The notes beneath the pieces are model-generated. The model saw nothing but the letters and a program-made list of their open reading frames with translations, did not search any database and was not told the origin of the DNA. The translations under genes were made by a program, and so were the position numbers. From Streptomyces sp. CB02058 (GTDB lineage: Bacteria > Actinomycetota > Actinomycetes > Streptomycetales > Streptomycetaceae), in the NCBI RefSeq assembly GCF_001905505.1, contig NZ_LIPG01000001.1, positions 62,001 to 126,000 of the forward strand: 64,000 bases of DNA, written 5' to 3'. Below are positions 41,259 to 50,803 of the stretch, one piece after another. Every line of letters begins with the position of its first letter. Within the stretch, counting starts at the first letter, position 1.

Positions 41259-42527
41259 ATGGACGTGAACGCGGCGGTCGCCGCAGCTGCCGCGATCGCC
41301 GGGCTGTGTACCGGTGTGATCGCCGTGCTGGCGTTCCGCTGGAGTGAACGCGAGCAGAAGCGCCCCACGCGTACGTCCCTCCGACCGGACGGCAACGCGG
41401 CGCTGCCCCCGGGTGTGGACACGGTCCTGTCCGTGCTCAGTTCCTCGGCCGTCGTGCTCGACGAGAGCGACAGTGTCGTCAAGGCCAGCTCCGCCGCCTA
41501 TGCGCTGGGCCTGGTCAGGGGTGGCCGCCTGGCGGTCGAGCCGATGCTCCACATGGCCAGGGACACCCGGCGTGACGGTGAGATACGACAGGTGGAGCTG
41601 GACCTCCCTCGCCGGGGCACCGGCCGGGGCGAGGCCCTCGCGGTCTCGGCCCGGGTGGCCCCGCTGGGCTCACGCCTGGTCCTGCTGCTGGTCGAGGACC
41701 TCACGGAGGCCCGCCGCATAGAAGCGGTACGGCGCGACTTCGTCGCCAACGTCAGCCATGAGCTCAAGACCCCGGTCGGCGCGCTCTCACTGCTCTCCGA
41801 GGCCGTCATGGGAGCGTCCGACGACCCGGAGGCGGTGGAGCGGTTCGCCGGGCGCATGGAGATCGAGGCGACCCGGCTGACCAACCTCGTCCAGGAGCTC
41901 ATCGACCTCTCCCGGGTGCAGAACGACGACCCGCTGGAGGACGCCGAACCCGTTCGGGTGGAACAGCTGGTCGCGGAGGCCATCGACCGGTGCCGCCAGC
42001 AGGCCGGATCCAAGCAGATCACCATGGCCTCGGGCGGTACGGCGGACCTCACCGTCTGGGGGAACCGCAGCCAGCTCGCGGCCGCCCTCGGCAATCTCGT
42101 GGAGAATGCCGTCAACTACAGCCCCGCCCGTACGCGCGTCGGTATCGCGGCCCGGAAGCTGGCCGCGCCCGGCGGGGATCTGATCGAGATAGCCGTGACC
42201 GACCAGGGCATCGGCATCTCCGAGAAGGACCGCGAGCGCGTCTTCGAGCGGTTCTACCGAGTCGACCCGGCCCGCTCACGGGCCACCGGTGGCACCGGTC
42301 TCGGCCTCGCCATCGTCAAGCATGTGGCCGCCTCGCACGGCGGGGAGGTCACCGTATGGAGCTCGGAAGGCCAGGGCTCCACCTTCACCCTGCGACTGCC
42401 CGAATCGGGCGTCGTACGGGGTCGTCCCACCGGCGGGCCCTTCTCCGTCAACGGTGCTGTTGACGTGGAGCGACCGTACGAGACCGATTCTTTTGATCCA
42501 TTTCCTGCCCCGGAGGCCCTTCCGTGA
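41259..42527 (+). CDS. phoR: Phosphate sensor histidine kinase PhoR
   Basis: 422 aa. One N-terminal membrane helix (about 5-25), a PAS-like domain (about 50-150), HisKA with H167 in NVSHELKTP, then HATPase_c with NLVENAVNY (N box), DQGIGI (G1) and GTGLGL (G2). It phosphorylates PhoP when phosphate is scarce. The leaderless start matches what is known for S. coelicolor phoRP. phoP overlaps its stop (GTGA). Confidence 0.95.
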   Translation: MDVNAAVAAAAAIAGLCTGVIAVLAFRWSEREQKRPTRTSLRPDGNAALPPGVDTVLSVLSSSAVVLDESDSVVKASSAAYALGLVRGGRLAVEPMLHMARDTRRDGEIRQVELDLPRRGTGRGEALAVSARVAPLGSRLVLLLVEDLTEARRIEAVRRDFVANVSHELKTPVGALSLLSEAVMGASDDPEAVERFAGRMEIEATRLTNLVQELIDLSRVQNDDPLEDAEPVRVEQLVAEAIDRCRQQAGSKQITMASGGTADLTVWGNRSQLAAALGNLVENAVNYSPARTRVGIAARKLAAPGGDLIEIAVTDQGIGISEKDRERVFERFYRVDPARSRATGGTGLGLAIVKHVAASHGGEVTVWSSEGQGSTFTLRLPESGVVRGRPTGGPFSVNGAVDVERPYETDSFDPFPAPEALP

Positions 42528-43204
42528 CCCGAGTGCTTGTCGTCGAGGATGAGGAATCCTTCAGCGACGCCCTGTCCTACATGCTTCGCAAGGAAGGCTT
42601 CGAGGTGGCCATCGCGGCCACCGGCCCCGACGGCCTCGACGAGTTCGAGCGCAACGGCGCCGACCTCGTGCTGCTCGACCTGATGCTCCCCGGTCTGCCG
42701 GGCACGGAGGTCTGCCGGCAGCTGCGCGTGCGGTCCAACGTTCCGGTGATCATGGTCACCGCCAAGGACAGCGAGATCGACAAGGTCGTCGGCCTGGAAA
42801 TAGGAGCCGACGACTATGTGACCAAGCCCTTCTCCTCGCGGGAGCTCGTGGCCCGCATCCGCGCGGTGCTGCGCCGCCGCGGCGAGCCGGAGGAGGTCAC
42901 CCCGGCCGCTCTGGAGGCGGGCCCGGTCCGGATGGACGTGGACCGCCACGTCGTCACCGTCTCCGGCGGGAAGGTCGACCTCCCGCTGAAGGAGTTCGAC
43001 CTGCTGGAGATGCTCCTGCGCAACGCGGGGCGTGTGCTGACGCGCATGCAGCTGATCGACCGGGTCTGGGGCGCGGACTACGTCGGCGACACCAAGACCC
43101 TCGACGTCCACGTCAAGCGGCTCCGCGCCAAGATCGAGCCCGACCCCGGTGCGCCGCGCTATCTGGTGACGGTGCGCGGCCTGGGCTACAAGTTCGAGCC
43201 GTAG
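42524..43204 (+). CDS. phoP: Phosphate response regulator PhoP
   Basis: 226 aa, OmpR/PhoB type. Receiver: E8-D9, phospho-acceptor D52, T79, K101. DNA-binding winged helix at about 130-226 (LPLKEFDLLEMLLRNAGRVL, TLDVHVKRLRAKIEPDPG). It binds PHO boxes and controls phosphate scavenging and antibiotic production. Coupled to phoR; a 16-bp stem terminator follows. Confidence 0.96.
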   Translation: MTRVLVVEDEESFSDALSYMLRKEGFEVAIAATGPDGLDEFERNGADLVLLDLMLPGLPGTEVCRQLRVRSNVPVIMVTAKDSEIDKVVGLEIGADDYVTKPFSSRELVARIRAVLRRRGEPEEVTPAALEAGPVRMDVDRHVVTVSGGKVDLPLKEFDLLEMLLRNAGRVLTRMQLIDRVWGADYVGDTKTLDVHVKRLRAKIEPDPGAPRYLVTVRGLGYKFEP

Positions 43205-43253
43205 ACCGCGGCGGTCAGCCGTGCACGGCGTTGACCCGGTGACATCGGGCTGA

Positions 43254-43285
43254 GCGGGGGTGCCTCCGGCCGGAGGCACCCCCGC
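43254..43285. terminator. Bidirectional stem between phoP and a convergent gene
   Basis: Perfect 16-bp inverted repeat, GCGGGGGTGCCTCCGG and its complement with no spacer, 50 bp after the phoP stop and 11 bp from the convergent lipoprotein stop. Confidence 0.7.
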
Positions 43286-43295
43286 CCGCCGGTGA

Positions 43296-43964
43296 TCAGT
43301 GGGTGGCGGCCGCGTCCTCGTCCGCGGGCGAGGCGGAGTCGGTCGGAGAGGCGGAGCCGTCCGCCGAGGGGCTCTCGGAGCCCTCGTCCGTCGGCTCGCC
43401 CGCCGACTCGGACGGGGACGCCTCGGGCGTGGGCTGCTTCGTCGCGGGCAGCGTGCCCGGGCCGAAGGACTCGAAGAAGCTGGTCGCCGGGACGACTGCG
43501 GCACCGAGCTGGATGTCGCCGGTCTCGCTGAAGCTGAAGACGACCGACTGCACGCTGCCGTCGGCGCCGACCTGACGGCCGTTCTCGACAACGGCCGAGG
43601 CGTTGTCCTTGCCGCCGATGATGAGCCGCCCGCCGGCCGGGACCACCACCGGGCCCTTGCCCTTGGCGGGCTTCAGCTCCACCGCGGCGTTGCTGCCCGG
43701 CAGCGTGATCTTCTCCAGGACCTCACGCTTCGTGCCGTCGTTGAAGAGGGTGGCCGCGATGACGGCCGGGCCCTCGGCCTCGTGATCGGGCTGCGTGATG
43801 ACGTTCAGGTTCTGGATCTTGAGGGATCCGACAGCGGTGGCTGCGTTGTCCGGCCTGACCTGGAGCGTCTGCGCGTTGTTGCCGGCAGCACACGCGGACA
43901 GCGAGGCGATCGAGAACACGAGGGCAGTGGCGGCGAGGGCGCCGTGTCGAAGGCTGCGGCTCAC
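43296..43964 (-). CDS. Lipoprotein with Ser/Pro-rich C-terminal tail
   Basis: 222 aa. Lipobox SLSAC (C25). An Ig-like beta domain (about 30-165) with AVIAATLFNDGTKREVLEKI and VVVPAGGRLIIGG resembles the DUF461/PCu(A)C copper-chaperone-like group, but the Met/His copper ligands are not evident. Tail rich in SPSESAGEPTDEG-type repeats. GTG start at 43964. Surface-exposed; function unknown. It is conserved next to phoRP in streptomycetes. Confidence 0.78.
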   Translation of the reverse strand: MSRSLRHGALAATALVFSIASLSACAAGNNAQTLQVRPDNAATAVGSLKIQNLNVITQPDHEAEGPAVIAATLFNDGTKREVLEKITLPGSNAAVELKPAKGKGPVVVPAGGRLIIGGKDNASAVVENGRQVGADGSVQSVVFSFSETGDIQLGAAVVPATSFFESFGPGTLPATKQPTPEASPSESAGEPTDEGSESPSADGSASPTDSASPADEDAAATH

Positions 43965-44638
43965 GGCGGCGGCAACTCCTTGAACGTTCGGACTGCGGAC
44001 TTCGGACTCTGCGGACAGGAAGGCCCGAGCGGCCGTAAAGCCGCCCTAAGTGTGTGTCAGCGGGCTCAGGTTACCGAGCCGTCCTCCCGGGCCCGCACCC
44101 GACCCGCCCCTGTGGCCGACCTACCTGTGGACGGACGAGCCTCGCCGCGCCCGGGGGACCGTCCGTCCGTCTCCCGTCCGCCCGGGGGCCTCCTCGCGCT
44201 CGATGACGTTTCGCGAGCTGTTCACATAACCGCGCTGATCAGCATGTTGATCGGAGGGTGATCGATTTTCCGGGCCGTGGCGCATTTCCCGTGCATAATC
44301 CACGCGGCCACCGGCCCGTGATCAATTTCAATGGCCACGGACGCTAAGGCCCGTACGAGTGATCGATGTCCGAACGGAGTACGGAAAGTTCACCATCTGG
44401 AATCCGGCAAAACGGGACGTTCGGCCCCTTCTGGAGGGCTTCCGGCCCGTGTGACGCGAGTGTTTCCGGTCGGTCGTACGCCCGCTCCGACCTGCGAATA
44501 TCGCCTTCCGGAAGCCTCTCGCAGCACGTTCGTGTCTCAGTTGTCAAGCCCCGAGATATGCCCTGACCTGCGAAAACGCCATTCAGGAGAAGCCGTTCTC
44601 GTGTTACTCTGGATAGCCACGGAAGGGGTACCTGTCAC
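43965..44638. other. Long intergenic region before carD
   Basis: 674 bp without a convincing gene. The middle (44205-44420) is less GC-rich than its surroundings and has several TGATC motifs, including GATCA-N6-TGATC at 44236-44251, and GC arms that could fold. GACCTGCGAA occurs twice (44489-44498, 44565-44574). A probable carD -10 box is TACTCT (44605-44610) with a weak -35 TTCAGG 17 bp upstream. Confidence 0.45.
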
Positions 44639-45121
44639 ATGACGTTCAAGGTTGGCGACACCGTGGTCTATCCCCATCACGGGGCCGCGCTGATCGAGGC
44701 TATCGAAACTCGCCAGATCAAAGGCGTGGACAAGACCTACTTGGTGCTCAAGGTCGCCCAGGGCGACCTGACGGTTCGTGTGCCGGCGGACAATGCGGAG
44801 TTCGTCGGAGTGCGCGACGTCGTCGGGCAGGAAGGGCTGGACCGGGTCTTCGAGGTGCTGCGCGCGCCGTACGCCGAAGAGCCGACGAACTGGTCCCGAC
44901 GCTACAAGGCAAATCTCGAGAAGCTCGCCTCCGGCGATGTCATCAAGGTCGCCGAAGTGGTGCGTGACCTGTGGCGTCGTGAGCGCGAGCGAGGACTCTC
45001 CGCAGGTGAGAAGCGCATGCTCGCCAAGGCCCGCCAGATCCTGGTGAGCGAGCTTGCTCTCGCGGAGAACACGAACGAGGACAAGGCCGAGGCCCTGCTC
45101 GACGAGGTCCTCGCGTCCTGA
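44639..45121 (+). CDS. carD: CarD/CdnL RNA polymerase-binding regulator
   Basis: 160 aa. N-terminal RNAP-interacting domain ([20 protein letters not shown], 1-60) and C-terminal helical DNA-binding domain with the tryptophan in PTNWSRRY that wedges the promoter. It stabilises open complexes, especially at rRNA promoters; essential in mycobacteria. GGAAGGGG ribosome site. It heads the carD - ispD - ispF block conserved in Actinobacteria. Confidence 0.95.
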   Translation: MTFKVGDTVVYPHHGAALIEAIETRQIKGVDKTYLVLKVAQGDLTVRVPADNAEFVGVRDVVGQEGLDRVFEVLRAPYAEEPTNWSRRYKANLEKLASGDVIKVAEVVRDLWRRERERGLSAGEKRMLAKARQILVSELALAENTNEDKAEALLDEVLAS

Positions 45122-45517
45122 ACCGGACGACACCGGCGACCGGTGCCACCAGGTAATCGAATCCGGTCGTAAGCAAATGTGCCGCGGTGCCCGCTGACCA
45201 GCCGTTTTTACGGTAAGTCGTCGGGCGCTGCGGCATGTTCGGATCCGAAAGATCCGGCCTGATCCGGCTGTTCTGTCCGGAAAGGGTGCCTGTCCGGAAG
45301 CCTGAGCCGTCCTGCCCGGAGCCTGTCTCCGGGGTCTTCGCCGAGCGGTCCTGCGCCGAACCCGCCGCGGCTCGGCCGACCGGGGGTCACGGAAGGGTTC
45401 CCGGTCGAGTCGAGGCGTCGCGCCCGGCTCTCCCCCCAACCTACGGCCGGGGGTACGCCCAGGCCATACCCATGTGGGCCGTGGAAACAAACCTGCCGAA
45501 GCTTCGGAGTGCAATCG
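45122..45517. other. Intergenic region between carD and ispD
   Basis: 396 bp. A short stem CACCGG-CGA-CCGGTG (45131-45145) after carD may act as a weak terminator. No gene is supported; a frame at 45235-45546 has poor codon use and overlaps the ispD start. Confidence 0.35.
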
Positions 45518-46282
45518 ATGTCACCGATGTCACCGACGCCCGCTGAACCGAGCCCCTCCCGCACCGCCGCGGTGATCCCGGCCGCGGGCCGCGGCGTCCG
45601 GCTCGGCCCCGGTACCCCCAAGGCGCTGCGCGCGCTCGGCGGTACCCCCATGCTGATCCACGCCGTACGGGCCATGGCGGCGTCCCGCGCCGTCAGCCTC
45701 GTCGTCGTGGTCGCGCCGCCCGACGGCGCGCCCGAGGTCAAGAACCTCATCGACGGGCACGCGCTGCCCGAGCGCACGGACTACGTCATCGTCCCCGGCG
45801 GTGCGACACGCCAGGAGTCCGTGAGGCTCGGCCTCGACGCCCTGCCCGACGACATCTCCGTCGTACTCGTCCATGACGCGGCCCGGCCGCTCGTACCGGT
45901 CGAGACCGTGGACGCCGTCATCGAGGCCGTGCGGGACGGGGCCCCCGCCGTCGTTCCCGCGCTTCCGCTCGCCGACACCGTCAAGGAGGTCGAGCCGGCC
46001 GAGGGCGGCCGGCCCGAGCCGGTGCTCTCGACGCCCGTGCGCGCGAGGCTCCGGGCCGTGCAGACGCCCCAGGGCTTCGACCGGGACACGCTGGTCAGGG
46101 CGCACGAGAGTGCCGCCGTCGACGGGGAGGGCGCGACCGACGACGCGGGCATGGTCGAACGGCTGGGCCCGCCCGTCGTCGTCGTACCCGGGCACGAAGA
46201 GGCGTTCAAGGTGACCAGGCCGCTCGACCTCGTGCTGGCCGAGGCCGTTCTCGCACGCCGGAGGGCGAACGATGGATTCTGA
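45518..46282 (+). CDS. ispD: 2-C-methyl-D-erythritol 4-phosphate cytidylyltransferase
   Basis: 254 aa. CTP-binding [18 protein letters not shown] (about 15-32), [10 protein letters not shown], and the C-terminal TDDAGMVE. Makes CDP-ME in the MEP isoprenoid pathway. The ATG at 45518 lies 8 nt after CGGAG; ATG 45527 and GTG 45509 are alternatives. ispF overlaps its end. Confidence 0.95.
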   Translation: MSPMSPTPAEPSPSRTAAVIPAAGRGVRLGPGTPKALRALGGTPMLIHAVRAMAASRAVSLVVVVAPPDGAPEVKNLIDGHALPERTDYVIVPGGATRQESVRLGLDALPDDISVVLVHDAARPLVPVETVDAVIEAVRDGAPAVVPALPLADTVKEVEPAEGGRPEPVLSTPVRARLRAVQTPQGFDRDTLVRAHESAAVDGEGATDDAGMVERLGPPVVVVPGHEEAFKVTRPLDLVLAEAVLARRRANDGF

Positions 46283-46787
46283 GGCGCCCCTGCGGCACAC
46301 CGCTCCCGTGATTCCGCTCGTCGGCATCGGGACCGACATCCACGCCTTCGAGGAGGGCCGCGAACTCTGGTGCGCGGGACTGCTCTGGGAGGGCGAGGGG
46401 CCCGGTCTGGCCGGGCACTCCGACGCCGACGTGGTGGCGCACGCCGCCTGCAACGCGCTGTTCTCCGCCGCCGGGCTCGGTGACCTGGGGCAGCACTTCG
46501 GCACCGGCCGGCCCGAGTGGTCGGGGGCCTCCGGGGTCACCCTGCTCACCGAGGCCGCCCGGATCGTGCGCGCCGAGGGCTTCGAGGTCGGCAATGTGGC
46601 GGTGCAGGTCGTCGGCCTGCGCCCCAAGATCGGCAAGCGGCGCGACGAGGCCCAGAAGGTGCTGTCCGCCGCGGTCGGGGCCCCCGTCTCGCTCTCCGCC
46701 GCGACGTCGGACGGGCTCGGCTTCACCGGCCGGGGCGAGGGGATCGCGGGCATCGCGACGGCCCTGGTCTACCGCACCACCGGCTGA
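46272..46787 (+). CDS. ispF: 2-C-methyl-D-erythritol 2,4-cyclodiphosphate synthase
   Basis: 171 aa. Zinc ligands D22-x-H24 (GIGTDIHAF) and H57 (DADVVAHAA); [15 protein letters not shown] is the CDP-binding end. Trimeric, converts CDP-ME2P to MEcPP. The ATG at 46272 lies within ispD (11-bp overlap); an internal start near 46308 would also keep the domain but leaves no coupling. Confidence 0.95.
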   Translation: MDSEAPLRHTAPVIPLVGIGTDIHAFEEGRELWCAGLLWEGEGPGLAGHSDADVVAHAACNALFSAAGLGDLGQHFGTGRPEWSGASGVTLLTEAARIVRAEGFEVGNVAVQVVGLRPKIGKRRDEAQKVLSAAVGAPVSLSAATSDGLGFTGRGEGIAGIATALVYRTTG

Positions 46788-46857
46788 CGCCCCCGGACCG
46801 CACGGCCGGACCTCCCGTCGGGCACGTGCGGTCCGCCGGCAGCCCCGGCGCCTTATT

Positions 46858-46898
46858 GCACATCACTCGCACGTACGCTGGTCTGGCAAGTGATGTGC
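46858..46898. promoter_or_regulatory. Inverted repeat flanking the GNAT promoter
   Basis: GCACATCACT (46858-46867) and AGTGATGTGC (46889-46898), perfect 10-bp arms 21 nt apart, with a -10-like TACGCT (46874-46879) between them. Candidate operator. Confidence 0.6.
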
Positions 46899-46929
46899 CG
46901 TAATGGGCTGAGAGCGAAGGTGGGCGTCA

Positions 46930-47535
46930 ATGGTGAGCGTGATCGCCGGGGCGACGACGACGCGAGAGGCTCCGGCCTGGCGCGTTCCGGACGGCTACAC
47001 GCTCCGGACCGCCACCGCCCAGGACGTCGGTGGCGCGCGGGCCGTGATGCTGGACACCGTCTACCACGACCTGCGCTCGGGCTACGTGCCGCGCTGGCAC
47101 GCCGACATCATCGACCTGGAGGGCCACTACCTCCTGCCCGGACGCTGCACCCTCCTGGTCGTCCTGCGCGACGACGAGGTCGTGGCGACGGGTGCGGTGC
47201 GGGACCGGGGGCCGCAGGCGCCGCCCAACCCGCAGTGGGTCGCGGACCGCTTCCCCTCCGGCACGACCGCCCAGCTGTGCCGGATCTACGTACGCCCCGA
47301 GCACCGCAGGCACGGCCTGGCCCGGGTGCTGGTGCGGGAGCTCGGCGCGTTCGCCGCGCGGGCGGGCGGCTACACCTCGCTCTACCTGCACACCGATCCC
47401 GCGGTGCCTGGCGCCGAGCCGTTCTGGCGGTCGATGGCCCAGGAGGTCTGCGACGAGCGCACCCTGCCGGGCGGCGGTCAGGGCATCGTCCACTTCGAGC
47501 TGCCGATGCCCGATCCCGAGGGCCTTTCCGCCTAG
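46930..47535 (+). CDS. GNAT N-acetyltransferase upstream of the Zur-box operon
   Basis: 201 aa. GNAT core with CRIYVRPEHRRHGLARVLVR (acetyl-CoA loop, about 117-136) and YTSLYLHTDPAVPGAEPFW. GCGAAGGTG lies upstream of the ATG. The substrate is unknown. It ends only 9 bp before the Zur-like box; it may belong to the same functional unit, but that is inference. Confidence 0.82.
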   Translation: MVSVIAGATTTREAPAWRVPDGYTLRTATAQDVGGARAVMLDTVYHDLRSGYVPRWHADIIDLEGHYLLPGRCTLLVVLRDDEVVATGAVRDRGPQAPPNPQWVADRFPSGTTAQLCRIYVRPEHRRHGLARVLVRELGAFAARAGGYTSLYLHTDPAVPGAEPFWRSMAQEVCDERTLPGGGQGIVHFELPMPDPEGLSA

Positions 47536-47544
47536 ATTGTCAGA

Positions 47545-47559
47545 TGATAATCGTTTTCA
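47545..47559. promoter_or_regulatory. Zur-like operator
   Basis: TGATAATCGTTTTCA matches the Zur consensus TGAAAATGATTTTCA at 12 of 15 positions and sits 2 bp upstream of the -10 box, where repressor binding would block RNA polymerase. Fur-type boxes can look alike, so iron or another metal is not excluded. Confidence 0.6.
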
Positions 47560-47561
47560 TA

Positions 47562-47567
47562 TAGGGT
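47562..47567 (+). promoter_or_regulatory. -10 box of the leaderless metal-transport operon
   Basis: TAGGGT with 7 nt to the ATG at 47575. Confidence 0.55.
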
Positions 47568-47574
47568 CTCCGTC

Positions 47575-49086
47575 ATGCCTACGCTCCGAAGCCGCCGGTC
47601 CACACTGCCGGTCATCGCCGCCGCCCTGTTGCTCCCGCTCGCCGCCTGTTCCTCGTCGAGCGGCTCCGGGTCGTCCGACGACGCGCAGCGGCTCCGGGTC
47701 GTCATGGCCTTCCCGCCCGCGCAGGCCATGTCCCCGTACGGCGACGACGCGGTCACCCTCAGCCGGCTCGCCGTCATCGAGGGGCTCACCACGCTGGACG
47801 CGAACGGTGCTGCGAAGCCCTCGCTCGCCGCGTCGTGGAAGCAGGACAACCCCACCACCTGGACGTTCACCCTCCGCGACGCCGTCTTCCAGGACGGCGC
47901 GAAGGTCGACGCCGACGCCGTCGTACGGTCGCTCACCACGGCGGGCAAGGCGTCACCACTGCCCCGGGTCCTCTCCGACACCCGCCTGGTCGCGACGGCC
48001 ACGAGCGCGGACACCGTACGGATCGTCACCGGGGAAGCCGACCCGCTCCTCCCGCAGCGGCTCGCCAACCCGTCCCTCACGATCCTGTCCGCCGGCGCCT
48101 ACGGGAAGGGCAAGGTGGACCCGGCCGGCCACGCCACCGGGCCCTTCACCCTGACCGACGTCAAGGGCGCGGTCGCCGCGACCCTCGAGCGCAACGCCGA
48201 CTACTGGGGCGACAAGGCGAAGGCCCCGGGCGTCGACGTCACCTTCGTCGCCGACGGCACCGCCCGTGCCAACGCGCTGCGGACGAAGGCCGTCGACGTG
48301 GCCGAGTACGTGCCGATCTCGCAGGCGTCGCTGCTCGGCGACGCGTACGTCCACGAGTTCCCCTCCGCGCGGACCAACGGCCTCTCGCTGAACACCACGA
48401 AGGGTGTCTTCGCCGACCCGGCCATGCGCGCCGCCGCCCGTGAGGCCATCGACTCCAAGGCCCTGGTCGACGGTGTGTACGAGGGCCGGGCCAACACCGC
48501 GCAAGGACTCCTCGGTCCCGGTGTGCCCTGGGCCGCGGAGAACCGGGTCGCCCCCACCGGAAGGACCCCGGCCGCGAGCCGGGCCGATGTGGCGAGGACC
48601 GAGGAGATCGTCCTCGCCACCTACACCAACCGGCCGGAGCTCCCCGAGGTCGCGACGCTGGTCCAGCAGCAGCTGGAGAAGCGCGGCTTCACCGTCAAGC
48701 AGGTCGTACGCGACTACGCGCAGATGGAGGCCGACGCGCTCGCCGGGAAGTACGACGCGTTCATCCAGGCACGCAACACCCTGCTGGACACGGCCGATCC
48801 CGTCTCCTATCTCGCCTCCGACTTCACCTGCGACGGCAGCGCCAACATCTCGCAGCTGTGCGACGAGCGCGTCGACGCCGCGGTGGACAAGGCCGCGTCC
48901 ACCACCGGCACCGACGCCCGTCACCGCGCCGAGATGACCGCCGAGGCCGCCGTCCTGGGCGCCGACGTGCTCGTGCCGCTCGTCCACGAGCGCTTCGTGC
49001 AGGGCTACGACGAGGCACGCGTCGAAGGCGTCGCCCTCGACCCGATGGAACGCACCCTGATCACCGCCGACACCCGCGTCGGGTGA
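47575..49086 (+). CDS. Oligopeptide/nickel-family ABC substrate-binding lipoprotein
   Basis: 503 aa. Lipobox PLAAC (C25), then an SBP_bac_5 cluster C domain: VTLSRLAVIEGLTTLD, TWTFTLRDAVFQDGAKVDAD and ADYWGDKAKAPGVDVTFVAD. Relatives bind peptides, Ni-chelates or opine metallophores (NikA, CntA). With a Zur-like box in its promoter it is most simply a zinc-chelate (metallophore) receptor; peptide binding is the alternative. First gene of an operon with a fused permease 4 nt downstream. Confidence 0.82.
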   Translation: MPTLRSRRSTLPVIAAALLLPLAACSSSSGSGSSDDAQRLRVVMAFPPAQAMSPYGDDAVTLSRLAVIEGLTTLDANGAAKPSLAASWKQDNPTTWTFTLRDAVFQDGAKVDADAVVRSLTTAGKASPLPRVLSDTRLVATATSADTVRIVTGEADPLLPQRLANPSLTILSAGAYGKGKVDPAGHATGPFTLTDVKGAVAATLERNADYWGDKAKAPGVDVTFVADGTARANALRTKAVDVAEYVPISQASLLGDAYVHEFPSARTNGLSLNTTKGVFADPAMRAAAREAIDSKALVDGVYEGRANTAQGLLGPGVPWAAENRVAPTGRTPAASRADVARTEEIVLATYTNRPELPEVATLVQQQLEKRGFTVKQVVRDYAQMEADALAGKYDAFIQARNTLLDTADPVSYLASDFTCDGSANISQLCDERVDAAVDKAASTTGTDARHRAEMTAEAAVLGADVLVPLVHERFVQGYDEARVEGVALDPMERTLITADTRVG

Positions 49087-49090
49087 CCGC

Positions 49091-50803
49091 GTGAAGTACC
49101 TGGCGGGACGGCTCGGCGCGCTGCTGGCCGTCGTCGCCGTCATCGGCCTGCTGCCCTGGCTGACCCGCACCGATCCGGCGCTGACGATCCTGCACGCCCG
49201 GTACGCCGACCGGCCGTCCACGCCCGCCGTCCTGGACGCGATCCGTGCCGAGACCGGGCTCGACGGGGGCATGGCGCACGTCCTCGGCGGCTGGGCCGCC
49301 GGAGTGCTCCGCGGAGACCTGGGGGAGTCCTGGGTCTCCGGGCAGCCGGTCGGCCCCGATGTGACGTCAGCGCTCGGCGTCTCCCTCACCCTCATGGGTG
49401 TCTCGCTCGCCGTGGCCGTCCTCCTCGCGCTCGCCCTCGTCGCGGGGACGCTCAGGCGCGGGGCCCGCCGCAGGCTCGTCACCACCCGCTCGGGCGTCGG
49501 CGCCGCCGTGCTGGCCGCGCTGCCGGAGTTCCTCCTCGCCGCGGTCCTGGCCACCGTCCTCGCCGTGCAGCTGGGCTGGTTCCCCGCCCTCGGCTGGGGA
49601 GGGCCCGAGCAGCTCGTCCTGCCCGCCCTCGCCATGGGCGTCCCCGCCGGCGCGCTGCTGGGCCGGCTGCTGGACGACGCGCTGCCCGGCGCGTTCGCCG
49701 AACCCTGGGCGCGCGCCGCCACGGCCAACGGGATGCCCGCCCGCCGGATCGCCGCCCACGCCCTGCGCCGCGCCCTGCCCGCCCTGCTGCCCCAGTTCGG
49801 CCTGGCCGTCGTGGGGCTCACCGGTGGCGCGGTCGCCGTCGAGACGCTGTACGCCGTGCCGGGGCTCGGCGGGACGGCGCTGGCCGCCGCGCTGGCCCAG
49901 GACCTGCCCGTGCTCCAGGCCTGCGTGCTCCTCCTCCTGCTGCTGGGTGTCGCCGCCGGTCTCGCGGCCCGGCTCGGCTCCCGGGCGCTGCTCGGGCCCG
50001 CCCGCGAGGACGGCGCGCTGCCCCCGCTGGTCGCGCCGGGCCTCCCCGCCCGGCGCGCGGTGGCCGTTGCCGCGGCGGTCCTCGCGGCGCTGCTGGCCGC
50101 CGTCGTCGTCGCCGGCCTGACGCGCGACCCGCTGCACGCCGACGCCGCGGCCCGGCTCGCGTCCCCCTCGGCGGCCCACCCGCTGGGCGCCGACTCCCTG
50201 GGCCGTGACGTCCTCGCCCGCCTCGCGCACGGCGCGGCCAGGACCGTGCTCACCGCCGTCGCCGTCAGCGCCGTCACCCTGCTCCTCGGCCTGCTCGCCG
50301 GGGCCCTCCGCACCGGAGCGCTCACCGAGACGGCGAACGCGCTGCCCGCGGTGCTGGCCGGGCTCGTCGTCGCGGGCGTCGTGGGACCCGGCCCGTGGGC
50401 CGCGGCGGTCGCGGTCGCCGCCGTCGCGTGGGCCCCACTCGCCGCCCACACCTCCGCGCTGTACGCACAGGAGCGGGCGGCCCCGCACGTCGCCGTGGCC
50501 CGTGCGCTCGGCGCGGGGCCCTGGCACCGGCTGCGCCGCCACATCCTGCCGGGGGTCCTCCCGCCGGTCGTGCGCCACGCCGTGCTGCGCGTCCCGGCCG
50601 TCGCCCTGGCGCTCGCCTCCCTGGGTTTCCTCGGGCTCGGCACCCAGGCTCCCGCGCCGGAGTGGGGCCGCATGCTCTCGGAGAACATGCCCTACGCCGA
50701 ACGCGCCCCCTGGGCCGTCCTCGCCCCCGCCGCGGCCCTCGCCGCCCTCGGCGCGCTCGCGGTCCTGACCTCGGCGGCCGTACGCGGCAGGGGGCGCGGA
50801 TGA
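49091..50803 (+). CDS. Fused DppB-DppC-type ABC permease
   Basis: 570 aa, about twice a normal subunit. Residues 1-300 correspond to DppB/NikB (EAA-like loop EPWARAATANGMPARRIAAH, AVETLYAVPGLG) and 315-570 to DppC/NikC (HPLGADSLGRDVLARLAHGA; loop HVAVARALGAGPWHRLRRHI; FLGLGTQAPAPEWGRML). One polypeptide would therefore form both halves of the channel. No ATPase gene follows, which is unusual for this family. GTG start 4 nt after the receptor stop; ATGA overlap with the MFS gene. Confidence 0.85.
   Translation: MKYLAGRLGALLAVVAVIGLLPWLTRTDPALTILHARYADRPSTPAVLDAIRAETGLDGGMAHVLGGWAAGVLRGDLGESWVSGQPVGPDVTSALGVSLTLMGVSLAVAVLLALALVAGTLRRGARRRLVTTRSGVGAAVLAALPEFLLAAVLATVLAVQLGWFPALGWGGPEQLVLPALAMGVPAGALLGRLLDDALPGAFAEPWARAATANGMPARRIAAHALRRALPALLPQFGLAVVGLTGGAVAVETLYAVPGLGGTALAAALAQDLPVLQACVLLLLLLGVAAGLAARLGSRALLGPAREDGALPPLVAPGLPARRAVAVAAAVLAALLAAVVVAGLTRDPLHADAAARLASPSAAHPLGADSLGRDVLARLAHGAARTVLTAVAVSAVTLLLGLLAGALRTGALTETANALPAVLAGLVVAGVVGPGPWAAAVAVAAVAWAPLAAHTSALYAQERAAPHVAVARALGAGPWHRLRRHILPGVLPPVVRHAVLRVPAVALALASLGFLGLGTQAPAPEWGRMLSENMPYAERAPWAVLAPAAALAALGALAVLTSAAVRGRGRG

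Noticed and set aside
44331..44642. 103-codon frame before carD
   Set aside because: No ribosome site, poor third-position GC, and it runs into the carD start.
47953..50688. 911-codon open frame on the minus strand opposite the transport operon
   Set aside because: It is the antisense shadow of genes with strong codon bias; no ribosome site and a low-complexity Arg/Ala/Ser product.
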